From Pythium myriotylum (lineage: Eukaryota; Oomycota; Peronosporomycetes; Pythiales; Pythiaceae), in contig JALJCQ010000023.1 of assembly GCA_023091665.1 (NCBI GenBank), forward strand, positions 124,001-188,000: 64,000 nucleotides of DNA, written 5' to 3'. Made by a program: the position numbers and the translations under genes. This document shows positions 32,848-44,520 of this stretch, one piece after another; positions within the stretch are counted from its first letter, which is position 1; every line of letters begins with the position of its first letter. Below the pieces are notes generated by a model. The model did not search any database, was not told the DNA's origin, and saw nothing but the letters and a program-made list of their open reading frames with translations.

Positions 32848-33830
32848 CTACACTTGAGCGTACTGGCTCAGCTGATGGTACATGTCACGAGCACTAAACA
32901 CAGTGACAGTCGCGCCGGCGTGGAGAGGTTCGGCGGTGAACATTCGAACTTCCCCATTGCGGACACGCTTCCACTCACGGCGTCGGCGGCCGAAGAGGTT
33001 ATCGTGTTCACGCTTGTCGGCTGCACGTGCTGGAAGCGCAAGGAGTCAAGTCCGATGAAATGCTTCGATGGGTGGCTCAGCTTACCTGGGTGATCCTGCT
33101 TGCGCTTGTGGCTGGTTCTTCCGAGAGAGACAGACACGAGCTGAAGCTGCCGCTGGCGCGCGGCACGGTCGAGCGTGTGCTCGACGTATGCCTTGAGCCA
33201 CCACTACACAAGATTTCCTTTGTCAAACTCGCGACTACCAGAACAATGATGCCAAGGCGCAGATACCTTGGCGTCGATTCTCCTCAGAGTTGTGGTCTTC
33301 TTCTTGAAAAAATCATCCTGGAAGGCTTCATCTCGAAGCTTCTGCTCTTGCTTCTTGCGCTCGCAATCCAGAACAAACGTGCGCAGCGGGGCATAAGGTC
33401 CCTGTTTGAGGTCTTCGCACTCATCCAGCGTCATGAACTCGAAGACCTGGGTCTGCAAGACAAGCGGTTTGGTCTGACTCGCGATGTCGCCCTCCACCGA
33501 GACCGAGACGGTGTGGACTCCCGGCTGGTCGAGCTTGATCATCTGCACGTAGTAGACTCCATTGCGGAAGGGCGTGCTCACGCGGTCCGAGAAGATGACC
33601 TTGTCTTCGTTCTGGATCGTCACGAGCAGGCTGAGGACGGCTGGTCGGCTGCGCACGACCGAGGCCTTGCCGCCCTTGGTGTGCGCCACGTAGAACCCGA
33701 GGTACCGGAAGAAGGAGAAGCGCAGCGGCACTTTGCTCGGCAGCAGCTCGGCCCACTGGTCCGCGACGGCGTGCAGCGCGTAGCCGTCCGCCGCGTCGGC
33801 GCGCAGCTGCAGCGGCTTGAGGAACTTCAT
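32848..33830 (-). CDS. Unrecognised conserved-looking protein (287 aa)
   Basis: Exons 33267-33830, 33086-33203 and 32848-33029 with GT-AG introns and consistent phase. I do not recognise the family. The first about 150 residues look beta-rich and Ig-like (FRYLGFYVAHTKGG, AVLSLLVTIQNEDKVIF, NGVYYVQMIKLDQPGVHTV), followed by a charged helical segment (ERKKQEQKLRDEAFQDDFFKKK) and a basic tail including KRKQDH and RRRREWKR, which might be a nuclear signal. It converges on the DUF1765-like gene (55 nt between stops) and diverges from the DENN gene (104 nt between starts). A chromatin or trafficking role would be guesswork. Confidence 0.7.
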
Positions 33831-33934
33831 AGCGAGTGCCCGAAAGCGCGGGAGCGCGGGCGAGTTAACTTAGCGAATCCGTACTTAGTCGATGCTCGCA
33901 TAGATAGCTTCACTCGTTTCCGCCAAAGTGGGAC

Positions 33935-36900
33935 ATGACGTCGTGCTTGGGCGATGGAGGCGGCGTGCCGTGCGCGTGGCAGTCGCGGCACGAGCAAGCG
34001 CAGGTGCGTCGCGAGGCTGGCTCGCTCGAGCTGCGCCAGTGGCTCACGCCGTTGGCTTCGCAGAACGAGCTGTTGCTGGCGAGGTACGAGGCCCAGAAGT
34101 GGAAAGAGAAGTATCTCCACGAGAAGCAGCGGCGCCGCAGACTCGCGCGCAGTCTGCTCGACACGATGGCGCTTCTCGAAGGAGAAAGGCATGCGCACAA
34201 CGCGGGTCCGCAGCATGCAAACCGCCCACGGCGGTCATCGTCCACTTTCAGTGACATAGACCATATCGACATGCTGCTGAGTCCGACACTGTCGTCTTTC
34301 GACTTCGACGACGACGATGAGGAAGAAGAGAGTGAGAACGATGATGGAGATAGAGCACTCACAAACCATAGCGACAAGTCAGGAGGTCCCAAACAAAACG
34401 GCATGGGACGTAGGGATAGTATTCAAACTGTCATAGCGCGAGACGCCTCGGTAAGGGCGTCTGTCGCTCGTTCGACTTCTCAGCGCGAAGTGCGTCCTTC
34501 GCGATCGTCGACGGTTGCTGGTGCATACGAGGTTTCGCGCCGGCGTGATGGGAATGTGACTCTGCCACCGTCCAACTTGCTTTATCGTATGCTCTACTCG
34601 AAGCCATCCTCTCGTGATCTGTGGTCAGCGCAAACCAACAAGTTCCATAGCGTCGCGCGTTCGATCATATTCTCGATGCAACTAAAGAAAGAGCACGTGT
34701 TTGAGCACTTCTTTATCGCGGGGGTATCTGTAGGAAAGGAAGAGAAGGCCCTAGCAAATCGTTCGCCTGGCGGCTTAGTCGGTTTCTGGAAGCCGACGGT
34801 TTTCTACGAGTTTGCACAGGTAATTGTACCCAACCTGAGATTACACGACAATGCTGTACTATAACGGGGTATTTGATGTTTCAATAGCGAGCTGGGCGTT
34901 CACCTGATCCAACAGTTGCAGATTTCTGCTTCCCGGTTGGCGTACCTGTGGTGAAGTGTAAACCGCATCAAGCATCCGCACTGATAGGTGCACCTGTTTC
35001 CATCTGGACGACCGATGTGGAGCTCTTGCAGAGGCACACTCTAGACGTAAGTGGCAGGCAACACGCGAGAGTACCAAACGCTCATTTATCAGGACCTTCA
35101 ATTACATGTAGTCCTCGACTAGCAAAGGATACACATTTCGATTGACCGGTGCAAAAGGAGAAGCTCTGTACGGTTTCTGCGTTTCAGTTCTGAAAGAAGT
35201 TCATGTGGCGGATGACCTCGAACATCTACAGTCTCCACCCATCGAACATGGGAAAAGAATGAGCTTTCCTGAAGGCTCTCAGCTTAAGTTTTCAGAGCAG
35301 AGCAGTGGTACCACCAAGCGAGTGTCCAAAGAAACTGGACAAGGCAGGGACTCCTCGGTATACCTAGCTCCTGTTTGCTACTGTTTTACGAGCAAGTTTC
35401 CATTCTACAAACTGCATTTTGCGGTAAGAACTCGCTTGGTCTGCGTACGGTTGGTTTGCTGAACGCGCCTATGCACTGTGTGTAGACTCTCCGTCTAATC
35501 ATCGAGACCAACACAAATGATCGAGAACCTCACAGATCAGTCGGTCACCCAGATCTCTACGAAGTTTCCCTCACCATCGAGAGCGATTTAGGTGTCGAGT
35601 TTGCCGAATGCCGCCAAACAAACACAACAACACCTCCAGATCCCAATGACGGCGTGTCTTCTTTGAGCTCACCGGCTCGAAGGGCATGTCTGGGATCGAT
35701 TTCTTCAGGCATCCAGAAGTATGGTTTCAATGACCCAGCTCTGAGCGAAGAGTCTTCATCTTCGTTGCCACCATACCAATCAGTACCGAGAGGACACAAC
35801 GACGATGGTGACAGCCACTCTCAAAGATCGATGGGACTAAAGAAGAGCTATAGTTCTGACGATGTCAACTCATACCGATCTTCAAACGGCTTTGTGGTCG
35901 AAAGACCTGTCGTTGTGCGGGTCAAAGAGGCCCTGAGTCCTCGATTGGCTACTCACCTCCAGGTCGGAGACATTCTTGAAGCAATTGATGGTGTATCCAC
36001 AGCCTCACTTTCGTTTGACGAGGCGATGGAGCTCGTCAAGAACGCGCCACGACCTCTTCGACTTCGCTTCCGTCGTCTTGGAGTGCGGAAACCTGAACAC
36101 GTCGCAAATCGGGATAGTGTGGCCTCTGATGGAAGCTTTGTGACGCTATCACCACCTTCTGCGGATGTGAGAGTGGATGCGCGCTTTCTCCAGATCTTTT
36201 ACCTGACTTGGAATTGTTCTCGTAGATTGTTCAACGTCTCCGTAGACTACCTATCGGTGACCCTGGCCAATGGGTCCCACTCCGACTTCCGAATTTCTCA
36301 ATCAACTACCAGGTAATTTGGGCTCCGTGGATATATCACGGCAATGTGATCTTGTTAACACGACGACTTTGAAATTCCCCAGTTTCCAAAGCGCGACGCG
36401 GATCGATGGTCTGTTGGAGTGGTGCTGTGCACACTGTCGCCTGCAAATGTCGTGAAGATAATTGGACATCTCCTGCTCGAAAAGCAAGTCGTCATCATGG
36501 GCAGGAATTCTGCGCATACGTCAGCAGTTTGCACCGCACTACTACTTCTGCTAGCGCCCTTTCAGTGGCAATCCACATATATACCACAACTCCCATCCAA
36601 CCTGCTCGACTTTCTCCACTCACCTGTGCCATTCCTTGCTGGGAGCCAGCCTCTTCAATCAACAGAGGACTGGCCAGACGTTTGCTTCTTCGACATTGAT
36701 AATGATGTGATCTTCACACCAATCGCAGACCACCACATTCATCCGAAGTCAATACCGTACGGAGAAGAATTAATTAAGGTCTTCGAAGGCAGCACGAAAC
36801 GTTTACATCGATTCAGACCGACAAGCAAGCCGTGGCATGAGCTCTCCGACGAAGAGGACAAGATTATTGGGCTGACTTTGCAAGAGGCCCAGAAATTTCT

Positions 36901-37132
36901 CCGGGATTTATGTAGTGAACTCACGTCGGCTCATGTTGCACCGGGTGAAAACGGCAAGTCGTTCTACGAACGACTACAAAAAGAAGTCGCGACTATCGTG
37001 CGGAAAAGTAATTTTGAAGACTTCTTGGAAGAGTTCAGTCAGACCCAACTGTTCTGCCAGTACTGCGAGACTGCAATCAACGCTGAAAAGGCTGAAGAAA
37101 CTGTAGACACCAGCAGAGACGAAACTCGGTAG
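33935..37132 (+). CDS. DENN-domain protein with internal PDZ-like domain
   Basis: Exons 33935-34819, 34888-35046, 35112-35423, 35486-36166, 36226-36312 and 36383-37132, all phase 0; 957 residues. The N-terminus has a coiled region (about residues 20-85) and an acidic Ser-rich linker. The upstream DENN part shows DFCFPVGVPV and FRLTGAKGEALYGFCVSVL. A PDZ-like domain follows, split by a Ser-rich loop: LTIESDLGVEFAE, then VVVRVKEALSPRL, QVGDILEAIDGVS and LRLRFRRL. The core DENN part has WSVGVVLCTLSPANVVKIIG, LLLEKQVVIMG, a hydrophobic LLLLLAPFQWQSTYIP and PFLAGSQP. DENN proteins are typically guanine-nucleotide exchange factors for Rab GTPases; that activity is inferred. The carboxy end is helical. 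The PDZ-like domain lies between the upstream and core DENN parts, an uncommon arrangement. Confidence 0.85.
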
Positions 37133-37153
37133 AATAACAAAATGGAAGGTAGA

Positions 37154-38266
37154 TTAGCAGTTCACAGCCTTCTTGATAGCCTCAAAATTCTTGAGCGCGT
37201 CAGGAACGTAGTACTTCTCGAATACGAGGGGAAACGGTGTGTCGTACCCACAAATACGCTGGATCGGCGCCTCAAGACTAAGGAAGCAGCGATCTTGAAT
37301 AGTAGAGGCGATTTCGGCAGCGAACCCGCCCGTCTTTGGGGCCTCATGGCTCACTATGAGGCGTCCAGTCTTTCGCACTGATTGCTCAATAGCGTCGACG
37401 TCCCACGGGAAAATAGTCTGCAGATCAATCAGCTCGCAGCTGATGCCGATCTCTTCGGCGTAACTGACAGCTTCTTCGAGCACACGCATCTGCGCGCCCC
37501 AACCTACAACCGTAACGTCGGTGCCGCGCTTGACGATGTCAGCTTTGCCAAGCTCTTCCGTGTACTCGCCGACTGGAACCTCGGCAACTGACGCACGGTA
37601 GAGAGCCTTCGGTTCGAAGAATACAACAGGGTTTGGGTCTCGAATCGAGGCAAGCAGGAGGCCCTTCGCCTTAATTGGGTTACGAGGAATAACAACCTTG
37701 AGGCCTGGAGTGTGAGCGAAGTAGGCCTCTGGGGACTGCGAGTGGTAATGGCCTCCGTGGCCAACCGCACCGTACGGCGCGCGAAAAGTGAGCTTGCCGC
37801 AGTTAAACTCGCCGCCCGAGCGGTACCGGTACTTGGCAGCCTCGTTCACAATTTGATCGAAAGCCGGAAAGATGTAATCTGCGAATTGGATCTCGGCGAT
37901 GGCAGTGCGACCCGTTGCAGCGTAGCCAATCGCGAAGCCAGCGATACCCTGCGGCAGCAGAGTTCAGTCGTCACTGCTAGAGGATGCGACAGCTCCCTGG
38001 CAACATACCTGCTCACAGAGAGGCGAGTTGAAGACGCGCTCTTCTCCGAACTCTTCCTTGAGACCGACGGAGCAGCGGAAGACGCCGCCGAAGGCAACGT
38101 CCTCGCCGAAGACGACGGCCGTGGGGTCGGTGGCGAGCGCCACGCGCATGGCGTCGTTGATGGCGGTGAAGAGGTTCATCTGCTTGGTCTCGACGGCGGC
38201 CGCGGAGGAGGCGCGGCGCGTGTGCGCGACCAGCGCCTTGGCCACGGACGAGGGAGCGCGCAGCAT
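37154..38266 (-). CDS. BCKDHB: Branched-chain 2-oxoacid dehydrogenase E1 beta subunit, mitochondrial
   Basis: Thiamine-diphosphate E1 beta subunit that, with E1 alpha, decarboxylates the 2-oxoacids of Val, Leu and Ile. Exons 38009-38266 and 37154-37948 give 350 residues. ATG at 38266 opens a basic, Ser/Ala-rich mitochondrial presequence ([21 protein letters not shown]); an in-frame GTG further out was rejected. The sequence then follows human BCKDHB closely: [24 protein letters not shown] spliced to [59 protein letters not shown] and [14 protein letters not shown]. The combination GVFRC and KYRYRSG separates it from pyruvate dehydrogenase E1 beta. It is divergent from xylulokinase, and the partner E2 gene (DBT) lies 2.3 kb away. 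Confidence 0.96.
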
Positions 38267-38605
38267 CGTGGGCGTCGGAGACGAAATGGGCACTGCCCGA
38301 AGGCGTTCGTCTGCAACATGCGACTCTTATTCAGCATGTTGCAGTAGCCCCGAGGCAACTTGAAGCAGTGGGAAGAGTCAAAACCTAAGGTTTTTCAGTG
38401 GCGCCCACTTGAATTTCCACAAGGACGGGGTAGGGCACCTCCACTACTCTTCGCATTTGTATGGACTGGAGACTCAGATGTTCGACTCAGAGGGACTCAG
38501 AGAGCCGTCTAATCAACTCGAAGGTCTAAACGGTGACGCGGATCTTCGAGTGGGTGGTGCCGACTGTGCGTGACGTCACAAGCGGCGTAGAGGCAGGCTG
38601 CAGCG
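38267..38605. promoter_or_regulatory. Divergent upstream region of BCKDHB and xylulokinase
   Basis: 339 nt between two divergent starts, with no gene in it. It contains a perfect palindrome TGACGTCA at 38571-38578, 28 nt before the xylulokinase start codon; this is the classic CRE/bZIP-type site, though its use here is inference. Confidence 0.45.
38571..38578. promoter_or_regulatory. CRE-like palindrome TGACGTCA
   Basis: Perfect 8-bp bZIP-type palindrome just upstream of the xylulokinase start. A second copy is at 53643-53650 in another divergent promoter. An 8-mer occurs by chance about once per 65 kb, so two copies both in promoter spacers is suggestive only. Confidence 0.35.
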
Positions 38606-40300
38606 ATGACCGGAGCTGATACGACGGCAGCGGCGGTGAGACGGCAGCTCGTGCTCGGCCTCGACTGCTCGACGCAGAGCATCTCGGCGGTCGTGCTCGA
38701 CGCGATCACGCGATCCGTCGTCCACGAGAGCGCGCTCCGCTTCGACGACGAGTTGCCAGCGTATGGGACCACGAACGGGGTCCAGCGCGATCCGGGCGAC
38801 CCGAATGTCGTGCGAGTGCCGTCGCTGATGCTGATCGACGCTCTTGACCGAATCTTTGCAAAGTTGGCGACCCATTCAGACAAGTTTGAGCTTCAACATG
38901 TCGTCGCGATCAGCGGAAGCGCCCAGCAGCATACGTCAGCCTACTGGCGGCGAGGGTTCTCCTTGCCTCAATGCATGGCTAGCGCTGACGTCGCGCGTCC
39001 ACTAGTTGCTCCTTTTGCAGAAGCCAAAGCGTTCAGCGTAGACAGTGGTCCCAGCTGGATGGATAGCAGCTCGTCGACATTCTGTCTCGAGTTGGAGAGG
39101 GATCTCGGTGGTGCAGATCGCGTCGCGTCCATATCCGGCTCACGCGCGTATCCCCGGTTCACTGGTAACCAAATCGCCAAGCTGATCCATGATGACCCAA
39201 CGTTCTTGGATCGGACAGGTCGAGTGAGTCTTGCGTCTTCTCTGTTGACGTCCATACTAGTCGGGTCATTCACACCGATCGATGCGAGTGACGGCTCTGG
39301 CATGAATCTCCTGGATCTGGGAAGGCAAGAGTGGTCTTCCGAACTACTTCAAGCCACGGTTAAGCACGCCACACAAGCTCCTGATAGAGCTGCCCGTCTC
39401 TTGCTTGAAGCGCTTGGACCCGAGATAGTGCCTCCTCACAAGATCATCGGTCATGTCCATCCTTACTTTCAACGCAAGTTCGGCTTTGCGGAGGGTTGCC
39501 AAGTTGCTTCGTTCACCGGCGACAATCCGTGCACCTTGGCCGGCATTGGGCTTTCCCAGACAGGTGATGTGGGAGTTTCTCTAGGAACGTCGACTACCTT
39601 GATGGCGATTGTTGATCAACAAGACACTTCGTGCGCGAGAGACGAAGGACATTTTTTCTTGAATCCTGTCGACCCGTCGACCCTGATGGCTATGATCTGT
39701 TTCAAGAACGGTGCACTGGCCCGTGAGGAAGTTCGTGACGAATGTGCGGAAGGCTGGGACGACTTTGAAGACTTGTTGAGGCAGTCGCATCCGGGGAATG
39801 GGGGTGTCGTGGGCTTTTTCATGCGAGACCCTGAGATTACGCCGTTCACATCGAGGCCTGGAGTCGTGGTGTTTGACGGACAAGACCAAGAGGTGGATAG
39901 CGTCTCATCACTGCCAGCCGAAGTCCGCGTTCGGGCCATCGTGGAGAGCCAGTGTCTGGCGCTTCGTCTCCATGCAGAGTCGCTTGGGGTCCGCAATTGC
40001 AGCCGCCTCGTCGCCACGGGAGGCGGGGCCGTAAGCGACGGCTTCCTTCAGGTGCTGGCTGATGTGTTTCGCGTGCCCGTGCTCCGCCTCGGCACCGTGG
40101 CCAATTCGGCTGCTCTCGGCGCGGCTCTGCGCGCCCACCATGCGATCGAGTGCCGCGACGGTTTCGTGCCATACCGCGGCAGCGAGGCGCTCCGCTTGGT
40201 CGAGGCCGCGCACCCGCGAGCAGCAGCGAGCGCCGTCTACGACTCGCTCCTCGACCGTTATGCTCGCTTGGAGAACCGCGTGGTGAGTCGACTAAGCTAA
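38606..40300 (+). CDS. XYLB: Xylulokinase (FGGY family)
   Basis: Phosphorylates D-xylulose to xylulose 5-phosphate for the pentose phosphate pathway. A single exon of 564 residues, the usual size for eukaryotic xylulokinase (human XYLB 536). The phosphate-1 loop reads LGLDCSTQSISAVVLD, followed by ISGSAQQHTSAYW (substrate-binding Gln-Gln-His), DSGPSWMDSSS, SGSRAYPRFTGNQIAK, SFTGDNPCTLAGIGL, the signature GVSLGTSTTL, and the ATPase element LVATGGGAVSDGFLQVLADVF. Wording is close to animal and plant xylulokinases rather than glycerol kinases. It is divergent from BCKDHB and is followed in the same direction by the E2 gene after 218 nt. Confidence 0.95.
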   Translation: MTGADTTAAAVRRQLVLGLDCSTQSISAVVLDAITRSVVHESALRFDDELPAYGTTNGVQRDPGDPNVVRVPSLMLIDALDRIFAKLATHSDKFELQHVVAISGSAQQHTSAYWRRGFSLPQCMASADVARPLVAPFAEAKAFSVDSGPSWMDSSSSTFCLELERDLGGADRVASISGSRAYPRFTGNQIAKLIHDDPTFLDRTGRVSLASSLLTSILVGSFTPIDASDGSGMNLLDLGRQEWSSELLQATVKHATQAPDRAARLLLEALGPEIVPPHKIIGHVHPYFQRKFGFAEGCQVASFTGDNPCTLAGIGLSQTGDVGVSLGTSTTLMAIVDQQDTSCARDEGHFFLNPVDPSTLMAMICFKNGALAREEVRDECAEGWDDFEDLLRQSHPGNGGVVGFFMRDPEITPFTSRPGVVVFDGQDQEVDSVSSLPAEVRVRAIVESQCLALRLHAESLGVRNCSRLVATGGGAVSDGFLQVLADVFRVPVLRLGTVANSAALGAALRAHHAIECRDGFVPYRGSEALRLVEAAHPRAAASAVYDSLLDRYARLENRVVSRLS

Positions 40301-40518
40301 GCTAGTTCCACCCTAGTTTGAATCCATGTGCCTTCTGCTTGAAGTGCCGTCAGCCGTGTTCGTTGGTGCTGGAACCTATCCCTCCTCAGATTCCCTCAAC
40401 CCTATTTGATGGTGAATTGCGGGGGCGTTCTATTGAGAGCTCTTCAGCAGTGCCGCTCGGCACATTGGATCACTTGGCATTTGCCTCTGTCGACGAACGC
40501 CTCTTCCCCACCGCCGCC

Positions 40519-42163
40519 ATGGTTCTGCTGCCCCGCTCGCTCTCCACGCTGCGCCGCGCGCTGGCGCACTCCGGCCATCGCGCAGGATTCCACCGAAGCG
40601 CGCTAGCTGCGCTGCCGCAGATCCCGTTCAAGTTGGCGGACATTGGCGAAGGCATCGCCGAGGTCGAGGTCCTCCAGTGGTTCGTCAAGGAAGGAGATCC
40701 GATCAAGCAGTTCCAGAACGTGTGCGAGGTCCAGAGTGACAAGGCCACGGTCGAAATTACGAGTCGCTACGATGGCGTCGTGACGAAGATCCACTATGAT
40801 GTTGGAGCCATGGCCCAGGTTGGCCATACGCTCATCGACATCGACGTCGACGAGGCCACGGCGGCTGCCGTGCAAGAATCTGCCAAACCAGCGCAGTCCA
40901 GGAAAGCTCCAACTCCGGTGGCTGCACCTGCCGCGAGCGCTCCAAAGCCAACTGCTCCTAAACCTAAGCCTGTCACCGTTGCTCCTCCAGTGGCTGTTCC
41001 CGTGCCTGCTGCTTCACCGCCTGCTGCACGTGCCGACTCCAACCAGCACGATAAGTTCCTGACGTCTCCCTCCGTGCGCCGACTAGCGAAAGAGCACAGC
41101 ATCGATCTCCACGATGTTGAGGCTACGGGCCCCCAGGGTCGTATCCTCAAGGAAGACCTGCTGGATCACATCCGCAAGCTCGCCGAAGCACCGCCATCTG
41201 TACCTGCAGCTGCTCCCATCTCGACAGGAACAACTGCTCCTTCAGGAGTTGTTGCTCCGGTGGCCGCTTACTTGGAACACGACACGGTTGTCCCTCTCAC
41301 CCGTACGTACTGTTTGACTCGGCACCTGGATGCTTGATAAGCTAACTGTTTCGTCATTCTAGCCATTCAGAAGATGATGGTGAAGTCTATGAATGCAGCA
41401 TTGAAGATCCCGCACTTTGGGTATGCAGATGAGATTCAAATGGACGCGCTTCATAAATTGCGCGAAGATATGAAACCGCTTGCACTCGAGCACGGCATCA
41501 AGCTTTCCTACATGCCATTCCTCATCAAGGCTGCGTCGCTTGCGCTCAAGTCGTACCCGAGTCTGAACGCCACAGTCAGTGAAGATGAAACGTCCGTTAC
41601 GATGCTTGCGGCGCATAACATCTCAGTAGCAATGGATACCCCGACGGGCTTGATCGTTCCCAACATCAAGAATGTCCAGGTATGTACATGAGGGTTCTCG
41701 ATTCGATGCTTTCGCCGACTAACACGGCTTCATTTGTTTTCTAGTCCAAGAGCATTCTCGAGATTGCTGCTGATCTCAATCGTCTCCAACAGCTTGCTTC
41801 AGCCGGAAAACTGGGTGTGTCCGATCTTACGGGCGGCACATTCTCGTAAGTGATCCAAGGCTCGATTTTTACAGTTCTTTGGGTGACGAAGTTCTGCGTA
41901 ACAGGCTCTCTAACATTGGGACTATCGGCGGCACGTACATGGGGCCAGTGATTTTGGTTCCTCAAGTCGCAATTGGTGCAGTCGGCAAGATTCAGACGCT
42001 CCCTCGCTTTGCCGAGGATGGCAGCGTCGTCCCTGTTCGTCTCATGAACGTTTCGTGGAGCGGGGACCACCGAGTGATCGATGGAGCCACGATGGCACGT
42101 TTTTCAACCAAATGGAAGACGTACCTTGAACATCCAGTCAGTATGCTCTCCGAGCTCAGCTGA
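40519..42163 (+). CDS. DBT: Branched-chain 2-oxoacid dehydrogenase E2 (dihydrolipoyl transacylase), mitochondrial
   Basis: Core acyltransferase of the branched-chain complex. Exons 40519-41302, 41363-41679, 41745-41845 and 41905-42163 give 486 residues (human DBT 482). ATG at 40519 opens a presequence ([19 protein letters not shown]). A lipoyl domain ([16 protein letters not shown], lipoylated Lys in [10 protein letters not shown]), an Ala/Pro-rich linker, a peripheral subunit-binding domain ([29 protein letters not shown]), and a catalytic domain with [22 protein letters not shown] and the active-site [15 protein letters not shown] follow. The IPHFGY and SDKATVEI wording identifies DBT rather than pyruvate or oxoglutarate E2. 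It converges on the RCC1-BTB gene with only 43 nt between stops. Confidence 0.96.
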
Positions 42164-42206
42164 GTTAATAGAAGTATATGTGGGATCCAAAATGAAATTG
42201 ACGTCG

Positions 42207-44520
42207 TTATTGAGAGTCATTGAATGCGATAGGGCGATTCTGGTTAGGAATAGAGACGCCGTGACGAGCTGCCATTAGGAGAACTTCTTGCAAAAGCACA
42301 GATGGGAGGTTAACAAATGCTGCTGTCGTGATGACTTCGCCAAAATGGTCGAGAATGAAAGCCAGCGATCTTCTTTTCAGCTTGAACGCTTCGCGGAAAT
42401 GTGCGGCCTGCAACCAAAATCAGATATATATCGGTTAAAGCACGTTGATGGTTGGAACTAACCTGGAGAAGCAGACAGACGTTCTGAACGCTCATCGTCC
42501 GATGAAGGCATTCTTCGCACAGCCTGAACATTGTTGGTTCAGCACCACAGATGGAGAGGTTCGGAGTAACATCACCGCATTGCTAACCTCTTTAGTACGT
42601 CAACGAGATATTGATCCGCCAAACTAAGTAGCTCCAAAACAAACTCGACATCAACGTTTGGATTCGAGAGAGCTGGAACTTCGTCCGTGTATAAAAACTC
42701 CATCAGAGCCAGGAAAGATTCATGCTTCACGAGTCCACACCACACATCAGAAAGATAATACCGTGTCAACGCAGCTGAGAAGACTTACAGAGCAATCTGG
42801 GACTTCAATGTGGGACAGTGAGCTGTCCTTGGTTCTTCCATCAAGCATCTTCTCGAGTGGTTCACACCGAGCCATCAGTACACAGCTGTGCGCGTGAACT
42901 TGTACGCCCTCCACCACGAATGTCACGTCACTGCGCAATGGGTTGTTCAGCATACGTCGTAAATCTGAACTCAAGGTTGCAGCCCTAGGCATGGCTGTCA
43001 GTGTTGTGGCTGCGGGGGCAACGACACAAACCGAATGGTAAAACCCAGCCGCTACCTGGTCCATACAAAGTTCAGGCTTAGTGCATGACTTGAAATGGGA
43101 GGGTCCGTCAGCTTGTACCTTGGTTACGAATGCATTGCGGAGGCTCGGCACAATTTGTGGAGTTGTGCAGTCAACAGCAGTCTCCAAACCTAGCTGGCCA
43201 TGATTATTTCGACCGAACGGGTGAACCTTGCCTTCATCTGATAGGGTGAGGCTGTGATAGCACCCACAAGCAACTCCAACAACACGAATGCGTTCCAGCG
43301 CCTGGATCAACTGAGTTTGCAATGGAAAGCGTTAGGGGGCAGAAATGTTTCAAATTCTGCCAGAGAGCTATCACCGTTGGTGCGGAAACATGTCGCTTGT
43401 GGCCGAGTCCGAGTTGCCCATAATCGTTTCGACCAAAAGAATACGCCAGACCGGTGTCAGTGACTGCAATTGTGTGGTAGTAGCCACACGCAAGAGCCGA
43501 AACAGCAGTGTCCTGGAGCTCTCCTGTCAACTTTGTTGGCTGGAGTACTGGACCCGACACGTCGCCAATACCCAATTGACCGTGGTCATTCTTCCCACAC
43601 GAGTAGATCCCACCGTTTGCCACTGCGACGACAGTGTGGTGTTGACCACAGGACACAGCTCGCACGTGCTGGGTACCGAGTGAAGATACCAAAGTTGGAA
43701 CGCTGCGGTCAACACCATCGCCTGTGCCCAGTTGTCCAAAATCGTTCCGCCCGCACGTGAACAGCTCGCCCTCGGCCGTGATGATGGCCGTGTGGAAGTA
43801 GCTACAAGCGACCTCAACCACTCGTTTGCTGGCCAACCCATGCACCAAAGTAGGAACCGCCACACTTGTCGACGTTGTGCCATGGCCCAATTGTCCGCGA
43901 CTATTAAATCCGAACGTGTACAGTGCGCCAGACTCTACGATCCAGTGTTATCGTCAGATCCGTTCGCACGCCCCATGCCAGAGGCCACGTGACGAACCAG
44001 TGAGAACGGCGACATGCTCGCTACCGTTACCGGAGAAAACTCGAGCCACCTTCTTGCTGGCGAGCGCGGCGACGCGTGTGGGACGGAGCAGTCGCTCGGT
44101 CGCTCCCGTGCCGCATTGGCCACTGTCGTTGTAGCCGCACGAGAAGAGACTCCCATCGCCTAGATCCGCCAGGAGCGGTCATTGGCCAGGCCAGGATCCC
44201 GCCGCAGCATGGGCACGCACCGCTGACGAGCGTGGTCAGTTCGTTGCCACAGGCGGCGTCAAGAATCTCGAGGCCCTCGCCCAGGTCCATCCGGGCGGGC
44301 GCCGCGCGGTCGTTGACATCTCCGTGCCCGAGCTCTCCGTACGCATTCTAGTGAGAGCGCCGTGAGCGTCGGCGCCTCGTCCCCCGCGGCGGCCAGCACG
44401 GACCTGACCGAAGGAGAACGCTCCGGCGCTCTGGCCCCATTGGAAGAGCGCGTCGTGCGCGCCGGCGCCGTGGAGACGAGTCCGCGCGTCCATTTTGGTG
44501 GTGGCGGCTGCTTCCGCCAT
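42207..44520 (-). CDS. RCC1-repeat and BTB-domain protein
   Basis: Nine exons (leftwards): 44404-44520, 44221-44347, 43998-44159, 43375-43934, 43119-43310, 42789-43055, 42588-42724, 42463-42523 and 42207-42407; 607 residues. Seven RCC1 blades can be traced, with signatures such as NAYGELGHGD, GYNDSGQCGTG, GFNSRGQLGHG, GRNDFGQLGTG, GKNDHGQLGIG, GRNDYGQLGLG and GRNNHGQLGLE, each followed by a xxVACGxYHT-like strand. After it comes a BTB domain: LNNPLRSDVTFVVEG, VHAHSCVLMARCEPLEKML, SFLALMEFLYTDEV, and a short BACK-like helical end. Human RCBTB1/2 and RCC1-BTB proteins have the same order and about the same length (531-551). Likely a cullin-3 substrate adaptor or ciliary/nuclear scaffold; targets unknown. 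Start ATG 44520 lies 206 nt from the divergent membrane-protein gene. Confidence 0.9.

Noticed and set aside
33027..33938. 303-residue plus-strand frame
   Set aside because: Antisense to the three-exon unrecognised protein; spliced minus-strand gene preferred because three junctions keep phase.
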